From NCBI GenBank assembly GCA_029204225.1, contig CM055100.1, positions 10,454,501-10,518,500 on the forward strand: a stretch of 64,000 nucleotides of DNA, given 5' to 3'. Position numbers and translations under genes: made by a program. Source of the DNA: Diphasiastrum complanatum. Its lineage: Eukaryota; Streptophyta; Lycopodiopsida; Lycopodiales; Lycopodiaceae. Shown in pieces: positions 54,401-58,140 of the stretch (positions are counted from its first letter, which is position 1; every line of letters starts with the position of its first letter). Below the pieces are notes generated by a model, which did no database searches, was not told where the DNA came from, and worked only from the letters and a program-made list of their open reading frames with translations.

Positions 54401-55517
54401 GATTCGCATCCCACCTCATATTCATTCCATTGTAGAGAGCATAGCTCTATCTTCTATTAATCCATGTTCTCTTCGGTCTCTTATGGTGATCTTGATTTGT
54501 GAGTGTGAGTGCTAATATAATTAGTTAACTCCTATCTAGAATTTGAGCATCAAATTCTGACAGGGTGACCGTCATATAACGCTCTTTGACAAAGGCATGT
54601 TGGGTGTTTACTGGGATAGACAAAACAAGGTAAGTTTAAAGAATGTTTATGATGATTAGGTATTGGCACTGAAGTCATAAAGATCCACACGATATTATTT
54701 AGGTTGCTTGCTAATGCTTTCACATGCCATAAGAGAAAACCCCATAATGTTGATCCTGTCTCAGTAATCAGCTCAAGATCCTCTTGTGAAATTGTGCTCA
54801 TGATCCAATCTCATGAAGTGAACACTAACTTTCCATTATGGCAACCGATATGTTAGATCATCCATCTTCACTTCAACATCCACTTCTTGTGCTCATATAA
54901 TTTAGATCACACTCTTTTGACCTTTGTAACGAATTTACTTTCCAAGGTCATGCACTGTATAGCAACATTTGCATCTCACAGCAGAATCTCTAGTTCAACA
55001 TATAAAGTTATTATAAACATGCCCAAGCACAAAATAGACTTAAAAACAAAAGTGGGCATCTTTGTCTTGAAAAGCAGTAAAAAACTTAAATTCCAATCTC
55101 CCATCAAATACAGATATTTATCTAAGTAAAGATTCCAGCGGTTTTCTTTTATCTCAACTGAAAAGGAGCATGCGTACCATAATTGAAAATGAACACCATT
55201 CTTGATGGCAAGAGAATGGTCAAAGATGCCAAAAGTTTCTTGTATGGCCAATTTCTTGTAAGCTACTTCTTGGCCATTATCAGTAAGCCATCCTTTGAAC
55301 AGTCCTTTGTCTCTTAGGAAAAAAATCCTCTTCATTGTCATTTCTCGTTGAACGTGGAAAGGTTCATTGTAATCAGGTCCCACATACAATTGCTCACCTA
55401 CCTTCTTTAAATGAAATAGCTCACTACTAGCCATGAGGTCAAAGACCGCATCACGCAGCACAACATCGTGTCCGTCCATCAGCCATCGCATCTCTTGAAC
55501 ATCAAATACAGGTCTTC
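14507..55517 (-). CDS. ACX3: Acyl-CoA oxidase, ACX3-like (medium-chain), exons 2-15 spread over 41 kb
   Basis: Fourteen exons were placed by open protein similarity with GT-AG borders and consistent phase, adding to 1896 nt (about 632 codons). Arabidopsis ACX3 is about 675 aa, so about 40 N-terminal residues (exon 1, with the expected PTS2 peroxisomal signal) are missing. The family oxidises acyl-CoA to trans-2-enoyl-CoA with FAD in peroxisomes, releasing H2O2 (first step of beta-oxidation). Visible landmarks are [12 protein letters not shown] (FAD/substrate region), [14 protein letters not shown] and [12 protein letters not shown], with the catalytic-base glutamate in the last. Introns 2, 8 and 11 (4.6, 20.9 and 9.8 kb) are full of transposons. 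Exons 9-11 carry four single-base insertions, so the copy is either a pseudogene or is affected by assembly errors. Confidence 0.88.
15134..15201 (-). CDS. ACX3: ACX3-like exon 14
   Basis: 68 bp, acceptor AATGCAG and donor GTAATT. It encodes [20 protein letters not shown] and FLR, equal to the family segment just before RYGYLS. The exon ends in phase 2. Confidence 0.9.
15645..15746 (-). CDS. ACX3: ACX3-like exon 13
   Basis: 102 bp between TGGCAG and GTATCT. It encodes 34 codons starting [19 protein letters not shown], the conserved helical C-terminal acyl-CoA oxidase domain. Confidence 0.92.
15941..16045 (-). CDS. ACX3: ACX3-like exon 12
   Basis: 105 bp (35 codons) between TTTGCAG and GTAGGT. 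It starts [19 protein letters not shown]. FxLRERDLL is diagnostic of this oxidase clade. A 9787-bp intron separates it from exon 11. Confidence 0.92.
16500..16650 (+). repeat. GTCCAATAGGA repeat, five degenerate copies
   Basis: GTCCAATAGrAttnAGAGGTG-like units occur near 16505, 16539, 16569, 16604 and 16633 at spacings of about 30-37 bp. The array lies within a segment that may be an old copia LTR, since it begins TGTTAGATATAGGGG at 16307. Confidence 0.6.
17280..17794 (+). pseudogene. Copia remnant: PBS-like site, gag start and integrase zinc domain
   Basis: A PBS-like word (tagtatcagagtgg, near 17285) is followed by a gag N-terminal signature ([10 protein letters not shown] with KFKMKVVL, near 17417-17475). 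The sequence then jumps to [13 protein letters not shown] and the integrase zinc region [15 protein letters not shown] (near 17657-17703), and the core start [10 protein letters not shown]. The order matches copia, but large internal deletions join gag directly to integrase. Frames are broken. Confidence 0.65.
17795..17996 (-). repeat. Older gypsy LTR in inverted orientation, part 1
   Basis: It reads TGTTACAACC... with CAGGTGCTGGTCAACACAAG and AAACC, which matches the reverse complement of the end of the Gyp-1 LTR (TTTCTTGTGGTTAACTGGCA to GGGATTGTAACA) with many differences. The Gyp-1 element interrupts it; the other part lies at about 23033-23105. Confidence 0.65.
17997..18437 (+). repeat. 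Gyp-1 5' LTR
   Basis: 441 bp, TGTTAAGGACCC...GGGATTGTAACA. It matches the 3' LTR with several substitutions and small indels (for example, the 5' copy has an extra acggtcac stretch near 18311, and the 3' copy has extra gatgactggg near 22640). Confidence 0.93.
18438..19312 (+). other. Gyp-1 leader with PBS
   Basis: PBS tggtatcagagcc lies at 18440-18452. The remaining ~850 bp has no gag-like frame and is an untranslated leader or decayed sequence. Confidence 0.7.
19313..19465 (+). pseudogene. Gyp-1 gag N-terminal stub
   Basis: An ATG opens a 50-codon frame beginning [19 protein letters not shown] and ending SRDQ-TAG. A heptad-like stretch, [18 protein letters not shown], resembles the coiled coil near the start of plant gypsy gag. 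The rest of gag, including the zinc knuckle, is absent. RT begins about 200 bp later, so a large gag-protease deletion is inferred. Confidence 0.6.
19496..20700 (+). pseudogene. Gyp-1 reverse transcriptase
   Basis: The gypsy RT runs open for 257 codons: [63 protein letters not shown]-type [13 protein letters not shown], and [15 protein letters not shown]. The frame breaks at about 20263, exactly before the catalytic [10 protein letters not shown] box, which is intact in the next frame (20263-20292). The thumb region ([18 protein letters not shown]) follows, with further breaks at 20340 and 20500-20670. Confidence 0.9.
20702..21169 (+). pseudogene. Gyp-1 RNase H
   Basis: 155 codons open. [19 protein letters not shown] carries the first acidic residue of RNase [21 protein letters not shown] the glutamate block, and [13 protein letters not shown] the third. 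It ends with the usual linker [15 protein letters not shown], where the third motif normally reads ADALSR. Confidence 0.9.
21300..22472 (+). pseudogene. Gyp-1 integrase with broken chromodomain
   Basis: The HHCC zinc domain is complete ([29 protein letters not shown]). The core begins SMDFVVGLP. In the second catalytic block the aspartate is gone: IVSIEIKFW stands where IVSDRDxKF is normal. The third block, [20 protein letters not shown], keeps its glutamate. The GPY/F-like region ([11 protein letters not shown]) and the [11 protein letters not shown] end are present. After a stop at 22470-22472 the chromodomain continues in another frame ([27 protein letters not shown]) to about 22570. Confidence 0.9.
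22598..23027 (+). repeat. Gyp-1 3' LTR
   Basis: 430 bp, TGTTAGGAGTTGGG...GGGATTGTAACA, preceded by a purine-rich tract and followed by the target duplication CTTCT. Confidence 0.93.
23033..23108 (-). repeat. Older gypsy LTR in inverted orientation, part 2
   Basis: gctcctaggtagatagaatg (about 23071-23090) is the reverse complement of the catccattctatctacctagga segment of the Gyp-1 LTR. It continues the inverted LTR broken at 17996. Confidence 0.6.
23111..24570 (+). mobile_element. Copia 5' end Cop-F: LTR, PBS and gag start
   Basis: A putative LTR (TGTTAGAAATAA...CTTTCCTACA, 23111-23560, 450 bp) is followed directly by a PBS-like site (ttgtatcagagc, 23561-23572). A long leader follows, then a gag frame from 24267. 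That frame reads [20 protein letters not shown], then [20 protein letters not shown], the usual copia gag N-terminal fold. It breaks off at about 24570, where unrelated sequence on the other strand begins. No 3' LTR was found. Confidence 0.78.
24267..24575 (+). pseudogene. Cop-F gag N-terminal fragment
   Basis: About 100 codons of copia gag: [17 protein letters not shown] with conserved W residues, then a serine run ([13 protein letters not shown]) and [16 protein letters not shown]. It is truncated after RSCKTSKK. Confidence 0.8.
24600..25013 (-). pseudogene. Ty3/gypsy gag fragment, opposite strand
   Basis: On the minus strand a gypsy-type gag core is readable across two frames: [17 protein letters not shown], then [28 protein letters not shown] and [18 protein letters not shown]. 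The WW..L...W and F..F..RF pattern fits the Retrotrans_gag family. Flanks are unrelated, so it is an isolated fragment joined to the Cop-F gag. Confidence 0.65.
25150..25291 (+). repeat. 71-bp tandem duplication
   Basis: Two essentially identical copies of a unit beginning taatagaagaaagagg at 25150 and 25221. Confidence 0.92.
25292..25832. other. Intron 11 sequence without recognised features
   Basis: No coding, repeat or transposon signal that I can name. It is the 5' edge of intron 11 in the gene's orientation. Confidence 0.5.
25833..25974 (-). CDS. ACX3: ACX3-like exon 11 (frame-broken)
   Basis: 142 bp between GGTTTCAG and GTAAAT. It starts [14 protein letters not shown] in the frame expected from exon 10. 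It then resumes one base out of frame as [19 protein letters not shown] to DKAFQ. One extra base near 25937 (AGAA run on the minus strand) accounts for it; read straight through, the frame meets a TGA four codons later. Without the extra base the exon would be 47 codons, consistent with the phase of exon 12. Confidence 0.82.
26090..26210 (-). CDS. ACX3: ACX3-like exon 10 with catalytic glutamate (frame-broken)
   Basis: 121 bp between TAATGCAG and GTATCG. It reads [13 protein letters not shown], then an in-frame TAA caused by one extra G (GGG on the minus strand near 26168). It resumes as [20 protein letters not shown] and LMQQ. The E of TFEGDN is the catalytic base by analogy with mammalian ACOX. 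The uninterrupted exon would be 120 bp, or 40 codons. Confidence 0.85.
26211..27611 (-). other. ACX3-like intron 9 (1.4 kb)
   Basis: AT-rich, with no transposon or coding motif that I recognise. Donor GTTAAC, acceptor TAATGCAG. Confidence 0.6.
27612..27749 (-). CDS. ACX3: ACX3-like exon 9 (frame-broken)
   Basis: 138 bp between CTTGCAG and [26 protein letters not shown] and [12 protein letters not shown] match ACX3. The conserved SWHNLRTLQ that should follow is only readable if two single extra bases are discounted (near 27634 and 27626). The expected length is 136 bp. The donor GTTAAC is weaker than most in this gene but sits exactly at the conserved exon end. Confidence 0.83.
28387..28961. 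mobile_element. hAT-type MITE-1 (575 bp)
   Basis: Its termini, CATAGTTGCA and TGCAACTATG, are perfect inverted repeats. An 8-bp target duplication, GTCCATAG, lies at 28379-28386 and 28962-28969. Inside each end are GC-rich GAAACGCG words repeated in both orientations. An 8-bp TSD with C-A-n-A-G termini is the hAT signature. There is no transposase frame. Confidence 0.88.
29006..29842 (+). pseudogene. LINE-like C-terminal (zf-RVT-type) fragment
   Basis: An open frame of about 250 codons includes [40 protein letters not shown] and [11 protein letters not shown]. This resembles the zinc-binding tail that follows the RT in some non-LTR retrotransposons (IExGR..IPR..R.C..C....EDE.HFL..CP). The last cysteine (KCP) reads KRP. 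No RT or endonuclease is present upstream. A captured host sequence is an alternative. Confidence 0.5.
29843..30500. mobile_element. Partial hAT-like element with right terminus
   Basis: GTTTCGAA/TTTCGAAACG words cluster at 29852-29925, and a right terminus TTTGCTACAACTATG ends at 30500. That terminus is nearly the inverse of the MITE-1 left end. No matching left end with an 8-bp duplication was found, so it is annotated as a partial copy. Confidence 0.45.
30580..31230 (+). pseudogene. Ty3/gypsy reverse transcriptase fragment
   Basis: Readable blocks: [66 protein letters not shown], then KQSKCEFLI and [10 protein letters not shown]. Stops interrupt it (for example near 30721 and 30850). No LTRs or integrase were recognised nearby. 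Confidence 0.8.
31231..32023. other. Intron 8 segment without recognised features
   Basis: AT-rich sequence between gypsy debris and the hAT-3 fragment. No motif seen. Confidence 0.45.
32024..32378 (+). mobile_element. hAT-3 remnant, left piece
   Basis: It matches the C-terminal extension exon of the hAT-1 transposase gene (compare 42660-43217), from tgatagagg/gtttagatg onward, with stops and internal deletions. It is cut at CATCT by the Cop-C copia element and continues at 37421. Confidence 0.88.
32379..32768 (+). repeat. Cop-C 5' LTR
   Basis: 390 bp, TGTTGAAATAAATG...GGAATTTGACA, directly followed by the PBS. Confidence 0.96.
33153..33840 (+). pseudogene. Cop-C gag, N-terminally truncated
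   Basis: The frame is open from [18 protein letters not shown] through [20 protein letters not shown], the UBN2-type copia gag core. A lysine-rich stretch and the zinc knuckle [14 protein letters not shown] (about 33693-33734) follow. The ~80 residues normally before PVxAW are missing; the leader joins straight to this point. Because of that deletion the first ATG (33177) is unlikely to be the original start. Confidence 0.88.
33841..35380 (+). pseudogene. Cop-C protease and integrase
   Basis: The protease active site is intact ([13 protein letters not shown] codon at 33888-33890). The integrase has its HHCC domain ([19 protein letters not shown]), then [22 protein letters not shown] and [16 protein letters not shown], so D, D and E are all present. 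A deletion near 34805 shifts the frame; it resumes as [20 protein letters not shown] through [18 protein letters not shown], and ends about 35377. Confidence 0.92.
35362..37019 (+). pseudogene. Cop-C reverse transcriptase and RNase H
   Basis: The RT is fully open: [65 protein letters not shown] and the catalytic [12 protein letters not shown] (about 36069-36104). RNase H begins [19 protein letters not shown] frame break at about 36606 follows. The C-terminal half ([37 protein letters not shown]) is open again to the stop at 37017-37019. Confidence 0.94.
37026..37415 (+). repeat. Cop-C 3' LTR
   Basis: 390 bp, the same as the 5' LTR except at three sites (caattg/cacttg, ctggagc/ctgaagc, cttccta/cttacta). 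Confidence 0.96.
37421..39427 (+). mobile_element. hAT-3 remnant, right piece
   Basis: It resumes the hAT transposase extension exon exactly where Cop-C interrupted it (gtgcc...gttttctcttgcagcgc; compare 43221). It runs through the proline-rich part and the two AT-hook words ([15 protein letters not shown] near 37812-37905) to the end of the gene near 38130. The intergenic segment follows, and a decayed copy of the convergent small gene lies at about 38763-39055 on the minus strand. It abuts the left terminus of hAT-1. Confidence 0.85.
38763..39055 (-). pseudogene. hAT-3 copy of the small convergent gene, decayed
   Basis: It aligns with the intact copies at 44339-44704 and 46221-46586 at DNA level (for example ATGATGAGCTG, CGCATCTCTGCAATGTC-type words). 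The start codon context is altered (gcaatctcg instead of gccatctcg) and the frame is broken. Confidence 0.7.
39428..39493. repeat. hAT-1 left terminal and subterminal repeats
   Basis: The terminus CATAG is followed by GC-rich, internally palindromic words: ggtaccaggatccacggatc and ggtaccgcggatccatactg. The matching block of hAT-2 is at 47932-48035. Confidence 0.8.
39776..43881 (+). CDS. hAT transposase with long AT-hook C-terminal extension (N-terminus frame-broken)
   Basis: A BED zinc finger opens the gene: [20 protein letters not shown] (C-x2-C...H-x3-H). The D/D/E catalytic set is visible: SDGWTD (GAT 40699-40701), VVTDNATNC (GAC 40888-40890) and CERSWSTW (GAG 42010-42012). DUF659-type blocks ([17 protein letters not shown]) and the hAT dimerisation domain ([20 protein letters not shown]) fit plant hATs. 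Inferred exons are to 41435, 41550-41895, 41989-42150 and 42253-43881, each with GT-AG borders. Relative to hAT-2, a base is missing near 40122, two CAG codons are TAG at 40428-40433, and sequence is lost near 40660. The last exon adds about 540 residues beyond a normal hAT. Confidence 0.87.
40693..41435 (+). CDS. hAT-1 transposase catalytic exon
   Basis: Open for 247 codons from [20 protein letters not shown] to [10 protein letters not shown]. It carries the first two catalytic aspartates and the [16 protein letters not shown] block. It ends at donor AGAG-GTAAGC. Confidence 0.88.
41550..41895 (+). CDS. hAT-1 transposase exon with start of dimerisation domain
   Basis: Acceptor CACCTGCAG, donor CTCAG-GTATGC. 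It encodes [20 protein letters not shown] through [20 protein letters not shown] and SQ. Confidence 0.87.
41989..42150 (+). CDS. hAT-1 transposase exon with catalytic glutamate
   Basis: Acceptor CACCACAG, donor TTGCAG-GTGATA. It encodes [20 protein letters not shown] and [16 protein letters not shown], the conserved hAT C-terminal block; the E of CERSW is the third catalytic residue by family analogy. Confidence 0.9.
42253..43881 (+). CDS. hAT-1 C-terminal extension exon: acidic, Pro-rich, two AT-hooks
   Basis: One uninterrupted frame of about 542 codons follows acceptor CCTTGCAG. In order it has a short charged stretch ([20 protein letters not shown]), an acidic part ([10 protein letters not shown]), a Gly-rich part, repeats of GAQDDSE/GAQDDLE/GAQDES (about 42855-42930), and a long Pro/Ala-rich region. 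AT-hook-like motifs KRPGRPKG and RRGRPRR (about 43565-43650) follow, then an acidic tail ([13 protein letters not shown]). AT-hooks bind the minor groove of AT-rich DNA, and the element's flanks are AT repeats. Copies of this exon also occur in hAT-3. I know of no standard plant hAT with this tail. Confidence 0.85.
   Translation, partial: TKISDLERQVDLPTDSTHPMPADDLGTQLMAERERELAEMRERELGLEHREPPLYEADEPVSEDEHDEDEPIRVVFARPERDEADYTGAGHTPRAGVTGASRGRGGTHGTGYTGRQAGHTGGGSGIPTYVDMMEEALDRGQSGLDAGPADVWMRAAQSHGRYYDSTPEEAPDDFHCTDWEAMQGLQGAHDEARDEAWVDSGVGAQDDSEVGAQDDLEAGAQDESQSPEHLYSDAQLADLVATLDSKAQQMPSVRAPPSSLASMPHTKSQPEQPHEVPTVPPAPQRVYVRRTALPVPPMPFRPASPPSPSTSAAPGLHGRPPSVPRFSLAAPTSTVAPPVAAPTSHPPPLAAPRMYQYRPPQRPFQYISPLYSPPAQPVPPPAAAPRAHTPRAHPPRSVAQGVPSFASLSQPASAWAQPSQPGDLHGGDEALTAPLVRKRPGRPKGAPNKKGKAQKLPGRRGRPRRAPGTGRGAVSQPVGAGVVGLACLGADAEADWEDEDDESSPSDTQPMPVPDRQRYRLRESARGLELSPEHSSESEPEH
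43882..44338. other. hAT-1 convergent intergenic region
   Basis: It lies between the two gene ends. It is AT-rich, with the segment ttgcacaaaaaacaactatg and cagtccgccacatacgg, also found in hAT-3 (near 38560-38720) and inverted in hAT-2 (near 46610-46780). It presumably holds both 3' UTRs. Confidence 0.7.
44339..44704 (-). CDS. hAT-associated small charged protein (ORF2), 121 aa
   Basis: The ATG at 44704 is chosen because the hAT-2 copy has a stop just upstream of the same codon. The protein begins [20 protein letters not shown], has a strongly charged helical stretch ([20 protein letters not shown]), a Pro/Ala/Glu linker, then [20 protein letters not shown] with [20 protein letters not shown], and an acidic tail, [10 protein letters not shown]. 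It looks like two amphipathic or coiled-coil helices around a flexible linker. It has the same length as the hAT-2 copy and about 83% identity by eye. No known family recognised. Confidence 0.72.
   Translation of the reverse strand: MAERIPPKPEGEARRKLEEDIRRHNERHRKQEADIREMLRQTRQRNPEPEPPAPAVDPVPAVELDLDEQIGMNFTRRQLIMVRERAARRRANQEAARANREAEQERQNNAPDEGEESVEDQ
45253..45378. repeat. hAT-1 right subterminal repeats and terminus
   Basis: About eight GGTACC words lie in GTACCGGCGGTACC contexts, ending GGGTACTATG. The tggtaccggcggtaccactgata unit is nearly repeated at 45292 and 45313. Confidence 0.85.
45379..45432. repeat. (AT)n microsatellite
   Basis: An alternating AT run of about 50 bp separating two hAT right-end blocks. 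Confidence 0.95.
45433..45590. repeat. Perfect 158-bp palindrome of two hAT right ends
   Basis: The arms 45433-45511 and 45512-45590 are exact reverse complements, 79 bp each, centred on atatatatatat. Each arm is a hAT right end (CATAGTACCCCGTGGTACC outward to ggtaccattttt). Confidence 0.95.
46221..46586 (+). CDS. hAT-associated small charged protein (ORF2), hAT-2 copy
   Basis: 121 codons, starting [20 protein letters not shown] and ending [10 protein letters not shown]. There is a stop in frame just upstream (TGAG before the ATG), which fixes the start. Conserved with the hAT-1 copy in both helical blocks ([37 protein letters not shown]) and in the acidic tail. The linker is the most variable part. 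Function unknown; possible roles are an accessory factor of transposition or a DNA-binding or dimerising partner. Confidence 0.72.
   Translation: MAEHIPPRPEGEARRKLEEDVRRHNERHRKQEADIAEMLRQTRERHPELQILALAVAPAPVVELDLDEQIRMNFTRWQLIMVRERAARRRAGQEAARDNREAERERHNNAPDEGEESVEDP
46820..47643 (-). pseudogene. hAT-2 transposase 5' part (BED finger)
   Basis: The ATG at 47643-47641 opens [18 protein letters not shown] and continues through the BED finger ([20 protein letters not shown]; the first H of the hAT-1 finger is R here). [19 protein letters not shown] and a Pro-rich region [20 protein letters not shown] follow without a stop to about 46820. It then joins non-coding 3' sequence. Comparison with this copy reveals the lesions in hAT-1. 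Confidence 0.85.
47930..48035. repeat. hAT-2 left subterminal repeats
   Basis: Repeated GGTACCGCGGTACC and ctatacggtcccgcggtacc units (near 47969 and 47987), ending at the terminus GGGACCTATG. Confidence 0.85.
48632..48762 (-). CDS. ACX3: ACX3-like exon 8
   Basis: 131 bp between GATGACAG and GTAAGT. It encodes [20 protein letters not shown] and [20 protein letters not shown], highly conserved in acyl-CoA oxidases. Confidence 0.94.
48907..48981 (-). CDS. ACX3: ACX3-like exon 7
   Basis: 75 bp, 25 codons: [20 protein letters not shown] and IFQAK, between CATCACAG and GTATCT. Confidence 0.94.
49174..49273 (-). CDS. ACX3: ACX3-like exon 6
   Basis: 100 bp between GTTACAG and GTCATC. It encodes [18 protein letters not shown] and [10 protein letters not shown]. 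Confidence 0.93.
49450..49622 (-). CDS. ACX3: ACX3-like exon 5
   Basis: 173 bp between TGTTCCAG and GTTGGT. It encodes [33 protein letters not shown] and [20 protein letters not shown]. The [12 protein letters not shown] segment is a family hallmark in the flavin-binding domain. Confidence 0.95.
50249..50356 (-). CDS. ACX3: ACX3-like exon 4
   Basis: 108 bp between GTGACAG and GTGTAT. It encodes [20 protein letters not shown] and [16 protein letters not shown]. Confidence 0.93.
50490..50607 (-). CDS. ACX3: ACX3-like exon 3
   Basis: 118 bp between TTTTTACAG and GTAAGC. It encodes [20 protein letters not shown] and [19 protein letters not shown], which includes the FAD/substrate contact motif [12 protein letters not shown]. 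Confidence 0.95.
51074..51496. mobile_element. hAT-type MITE-2 inside a copia LTR (423 bp)
   Basis: The termini CATAGAA and TTCTATG are inverted repeats. The 8-bp target duplication CATGCATG lies at 51066-51073 and 51497-51504. The related LTR copies at 53842 and 54230 show the empty site. Subterminal words are AACCGTGG and ACGGTTC in both orientations. The interior is AT-rich and has no transposase. Confidence 0.88.
51829..53744 (+). pseudogene. Cop-D integrase, RT and RNase H remnants
   Basis: The integrase zinc domain start [15 protein letters not shown] (near 51907) is followed by a jump to RT. RT is open from 52515: [32 protein letters not shown] and [12 protein letters not shown] (YMDD instead of YVDD). 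RNase H pieces continue with many breaks, including DNQS-like and [16 protein letters not shown] near 53670-53715. A 50-bp tandem duplication (53182/53232) lies in the RNase H part. Confidence 0.85.
54563..55177 (-). other. Intron 2 remainder
   Basis: AT-rich, with no recognised element. The exon 2 donor GTACGC lies at its upper edge. Confidence 0.5.
55178..55517 (-). CDS. ACX3: ACX3-like exon 2
   Basis: 340 bp. The acceptor after ATGTCTGGACAG was chosen because similarity starts at [20 protein letters not shown], and no ATG lies in frame upstream of it within the exon. It continues [39 protein letters not shown] and [16 protein letters not shown]. It ends in phase 2 at GTACGC. The first residues (with the PTS2 signal) must come from an exon 1 not seen in 55518-64000. 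Confidence 0.9.
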
Positions 55518-56219
55518 CTGTCCAGACATAGACAACAGTTGGTGTGAGTAAGCATCCAGGACTGGAAGATGAACTTGTAGCAGCTTGCAAACATCAGTAG
55601 AAAAGGAGAAAAACTATGGAAAATATTTAATGCAAAAAATTCCTAATTTGGCTAATAGAAGTTTAACAAACATAATCTCCCAAGAGAAAGTATAACGTAA
55701 TAGAAGAGGGGGGGAATTTCAGGACCAGCAAGCTGGCAAGCTGAACATCACCACCAACCTTTGAGCTTGGTACTGAGAGTCACTTTGCTTGAACCTAAAG
55801 CATGTCACAAGTACAACACAAAGAAAAACAAGGACTTAATAATGTACAAAATGATCTCTTAAAGCAGCATAACAACTGCAAATCTACTAGACTATCTAAT
55901 TTTTCGCATCACTAAATAATAAAGTTTCTACAGTGTGGTTTACATAGTAATCTTCATAACATAGACTATAGCTATGTTATGAAGATTACTACATCGCTCA
56001 AGTTATGTGTTGTCACAAACAAGCATCTCAAGAAAGGTATTCCCCATTAACTCAAAAACATTCATCCAAATTGCTAAAAAACAAAGAAGGGAAGATAATT
56101 TTGAGATACCAAATAGTTTCACTATTTCTGAATCTGATTTAAAAGCGCATGAAAAGTAAAAAAAATATACCTCTTCCAAAGAGTTCCAACCAACCACAGC
56201 CACTATCAGGACGGGGGAG
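55518..56219. other. Intron 1 side, no exon recognised
   Basis: I searched the minus strand for the expected peroxisomal PTS2 pattern (R-L/I-x5-H-L) and saw none. The rest is AT-rich sequence. Confidence 0.4.
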
Positions 56220-56860
56220 GGTGAACCATCGATAGCTCACCTGGAGAGCATGAGACTCATACTGAGACATTTACAAGCTGAAAGAGCAAGCGTGGGAAGG
56301 GCCCATCTGGTCTTTACCATCTTGGGGAGCCTACCAAGCTCTTGTGATCCACTCAACATGACCTTGGAAGGGAGCCAAATTGAAGAACTGGAAATTGGAT
56401 GCATCACACAAAGACTGATGCAAGAAGAAGAATGATGAGAAATATGCATTGAGATGAATGTGCGCATCCAGAGAGGCCAAACAGGCCGATGCAGGGATTT
56501 AAGAAGAATATAAAAGATTCAAGAAATGATGCTGGGGCAAATCAGCAATGGATCCATTTTGAAGACTCCAGTAGAAGAATGCAAAATCATTGGCCTAGAA
56601 GATGGTTTTAATGTAAGGTGGAGTATCGTGTGCTAATACTACAACCACCCTAGATGCATTGCCAAGAAATGTCAAAAGAAGGAAAAGAACCTCAAGCAGA
56701 AAGGACCTACATTAGCAAACATGGTGAAAGGCAAAGAGAAGGAAGAGATCATAGAGCTCATGGCTGCTCATGATCAAGAAGAGGACGATGAAAGACGTGT
56801 GATACAAAGCAACGAACCAGAGACACCTCGACTATTTAGGCCCGACCAATATCATTAAAT
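56220..56860 (+). pseudogene. Copia gag fragment
   Basis: It has the copia gag C-terminal pattern: LRHLQAERASVGRAHLVFTI, LGSLPSSCDPLNMTLEG and LEIGCITQRLMQEEE. Further on is a decayed zinc knuckle, CxYYNHPRCIAKKC (about 56637-56670), followed by QKKEKNLKQKG. Stops separate the pieces. It adjoins the lower end of Cop-E but lies on the other strand. Confidence 0.65.
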
Positions 56861-57788
56861 ATTGTGAGTACATATACCCAACAAATAGAATATAATAGGC
56901 ATGAATTGTTGGAAGAAGGAAAGGATCGATAGAGAAATAGCTGCATTCTATGGATGTGATATCGGGCTCTTCGGAATAATCCTTCTTCTAATGCATGACT
57001 ACGCCTACCAAATTCGAAAAAAAACATCACGACCATTGTCATGTTCAAATTCTAAGTGATTCTAACTTTGAAATAATCATAATTGGTTAGATTGATTTCG
57101 TAGACAAACGTAAGAAAATAAACACTGCAGTATCGAATATTTTGACAGTTCAGACAAGACTATAAGAGAACATAATCAGATTAAAATAGAAAAGAGAAGC
57201 ATTCGATCATTCTGACTTAATACTGAACGTGATAAACCGTGTGATCAATTCAATAAGTAGCATGTACAAGTCAGAAAAATCGTGGGCACAAATCTATAGC
57301 GGATGCAGCCACGTGCTCAAAACTATCTCTGAGTATCTGATTGACTTTGTCTGACACTTCCGCTAATAAGCAGTAAGCATTCTAGCAACGCGCTATATTA
57401 AACTCCAGGATCAATATGAAAAAAGAGCTAATGTTAACCTATAAAGTGATCAACTATTTATACTAGTTATGAATGTCATTTAGGCTTATCCAAATGACAG
57501 TTGAAGGCAAAGTTGCAGGCCACGATCTGGAACGCGTTCTGGATCACGTTCCGGGAATTCCAATTAGGGTTTCTCGGAACGTTTTTTTTTTATTTTTTTT
57601 ATTTAAATGCCAATACGGGTATCAAATGGAAGGTTTTTTCAAGGGCAGTTCATTTATAAAGTTCGCTATCAATTTTAGGACCATTGTCGTCCATTGACTT
57701 ATTTTTCACTATTATATCATTTTCTACAGTTACCAGTATTGTGTGAAATGAAATCATGTGCAAAGCAAAGCATTGAAAGCATATTGAA

Positions 57789-57794
<6 letters not shown>

Positions 57795-57871
<77 letters not shown>
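57795..57871. repeat. (CT)n microsatellite
   Basis: About 38 CT units, inside MITE-3. Confidence 0.95.
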
Positions 57872-57874
<3 letters not shown>

Positions 57875-58083
57875 AAGTTTGTAGAAATTAGCATGTGATA
57901 ATTACCTACTGAAGTAGACCATGCTGGAAAAAAATCATATCGAAACACAAACCGATAGGACACAATGTAAAAACGCAAAAATATATAATGTCTTGATCAC
58001 GCACGGATCGATGCTCCACGTTGCCCACAATCCACCATCACCTCCTCATCCTTGCTCTCTCTCACTCTCCACCTCTCACAAGC

Positions 58084-58140
58084 CAAATTTTTTTATGTGG
58101 GCTGCGGGGTGCCTGCTCGCGGCCCACATAAAAAAATTTG
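58084..58140. repeat. Perfect hairpin inside MITE-3
   Basis: Two 19-bp arms (58084-58102 and 58122-58140) are exact reverse complements around a 19-bp GC-rich loop. Confidence 0.92.

Larger units (their letters stand above)
50957..54562 (+). mobile_element. Copia composite Cop-D in intron 2 (three LTR copies)
   Basis: The outer ends TGTCAGAAATT (50957) and AAATTCTGACA (to 54562) are mutually inverted. The first LTR copy runs to about 51760 and contains MITE-2. A decayed integrase-RT-RNase H interior follows (51830-53744), then two LTR copies in tandem, at 53745 (TGTTAGGAATT) and from about 54140. The shared words ATGTTAGTTTGGCCATGCCT occur in all three. Flanks gggca / gggtg are only a partial 5-bp duplication. 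LTR-LTR adjacency suggests recombination between elements. Confidence 0.78.

Noticed and set aside
55560-55590. Translation start of the oxidase inside exon 2
   Set aside because: The frame opens with TTG after a stop, there is no ATG before the conserved region, and an acceptor site fits at 55517.
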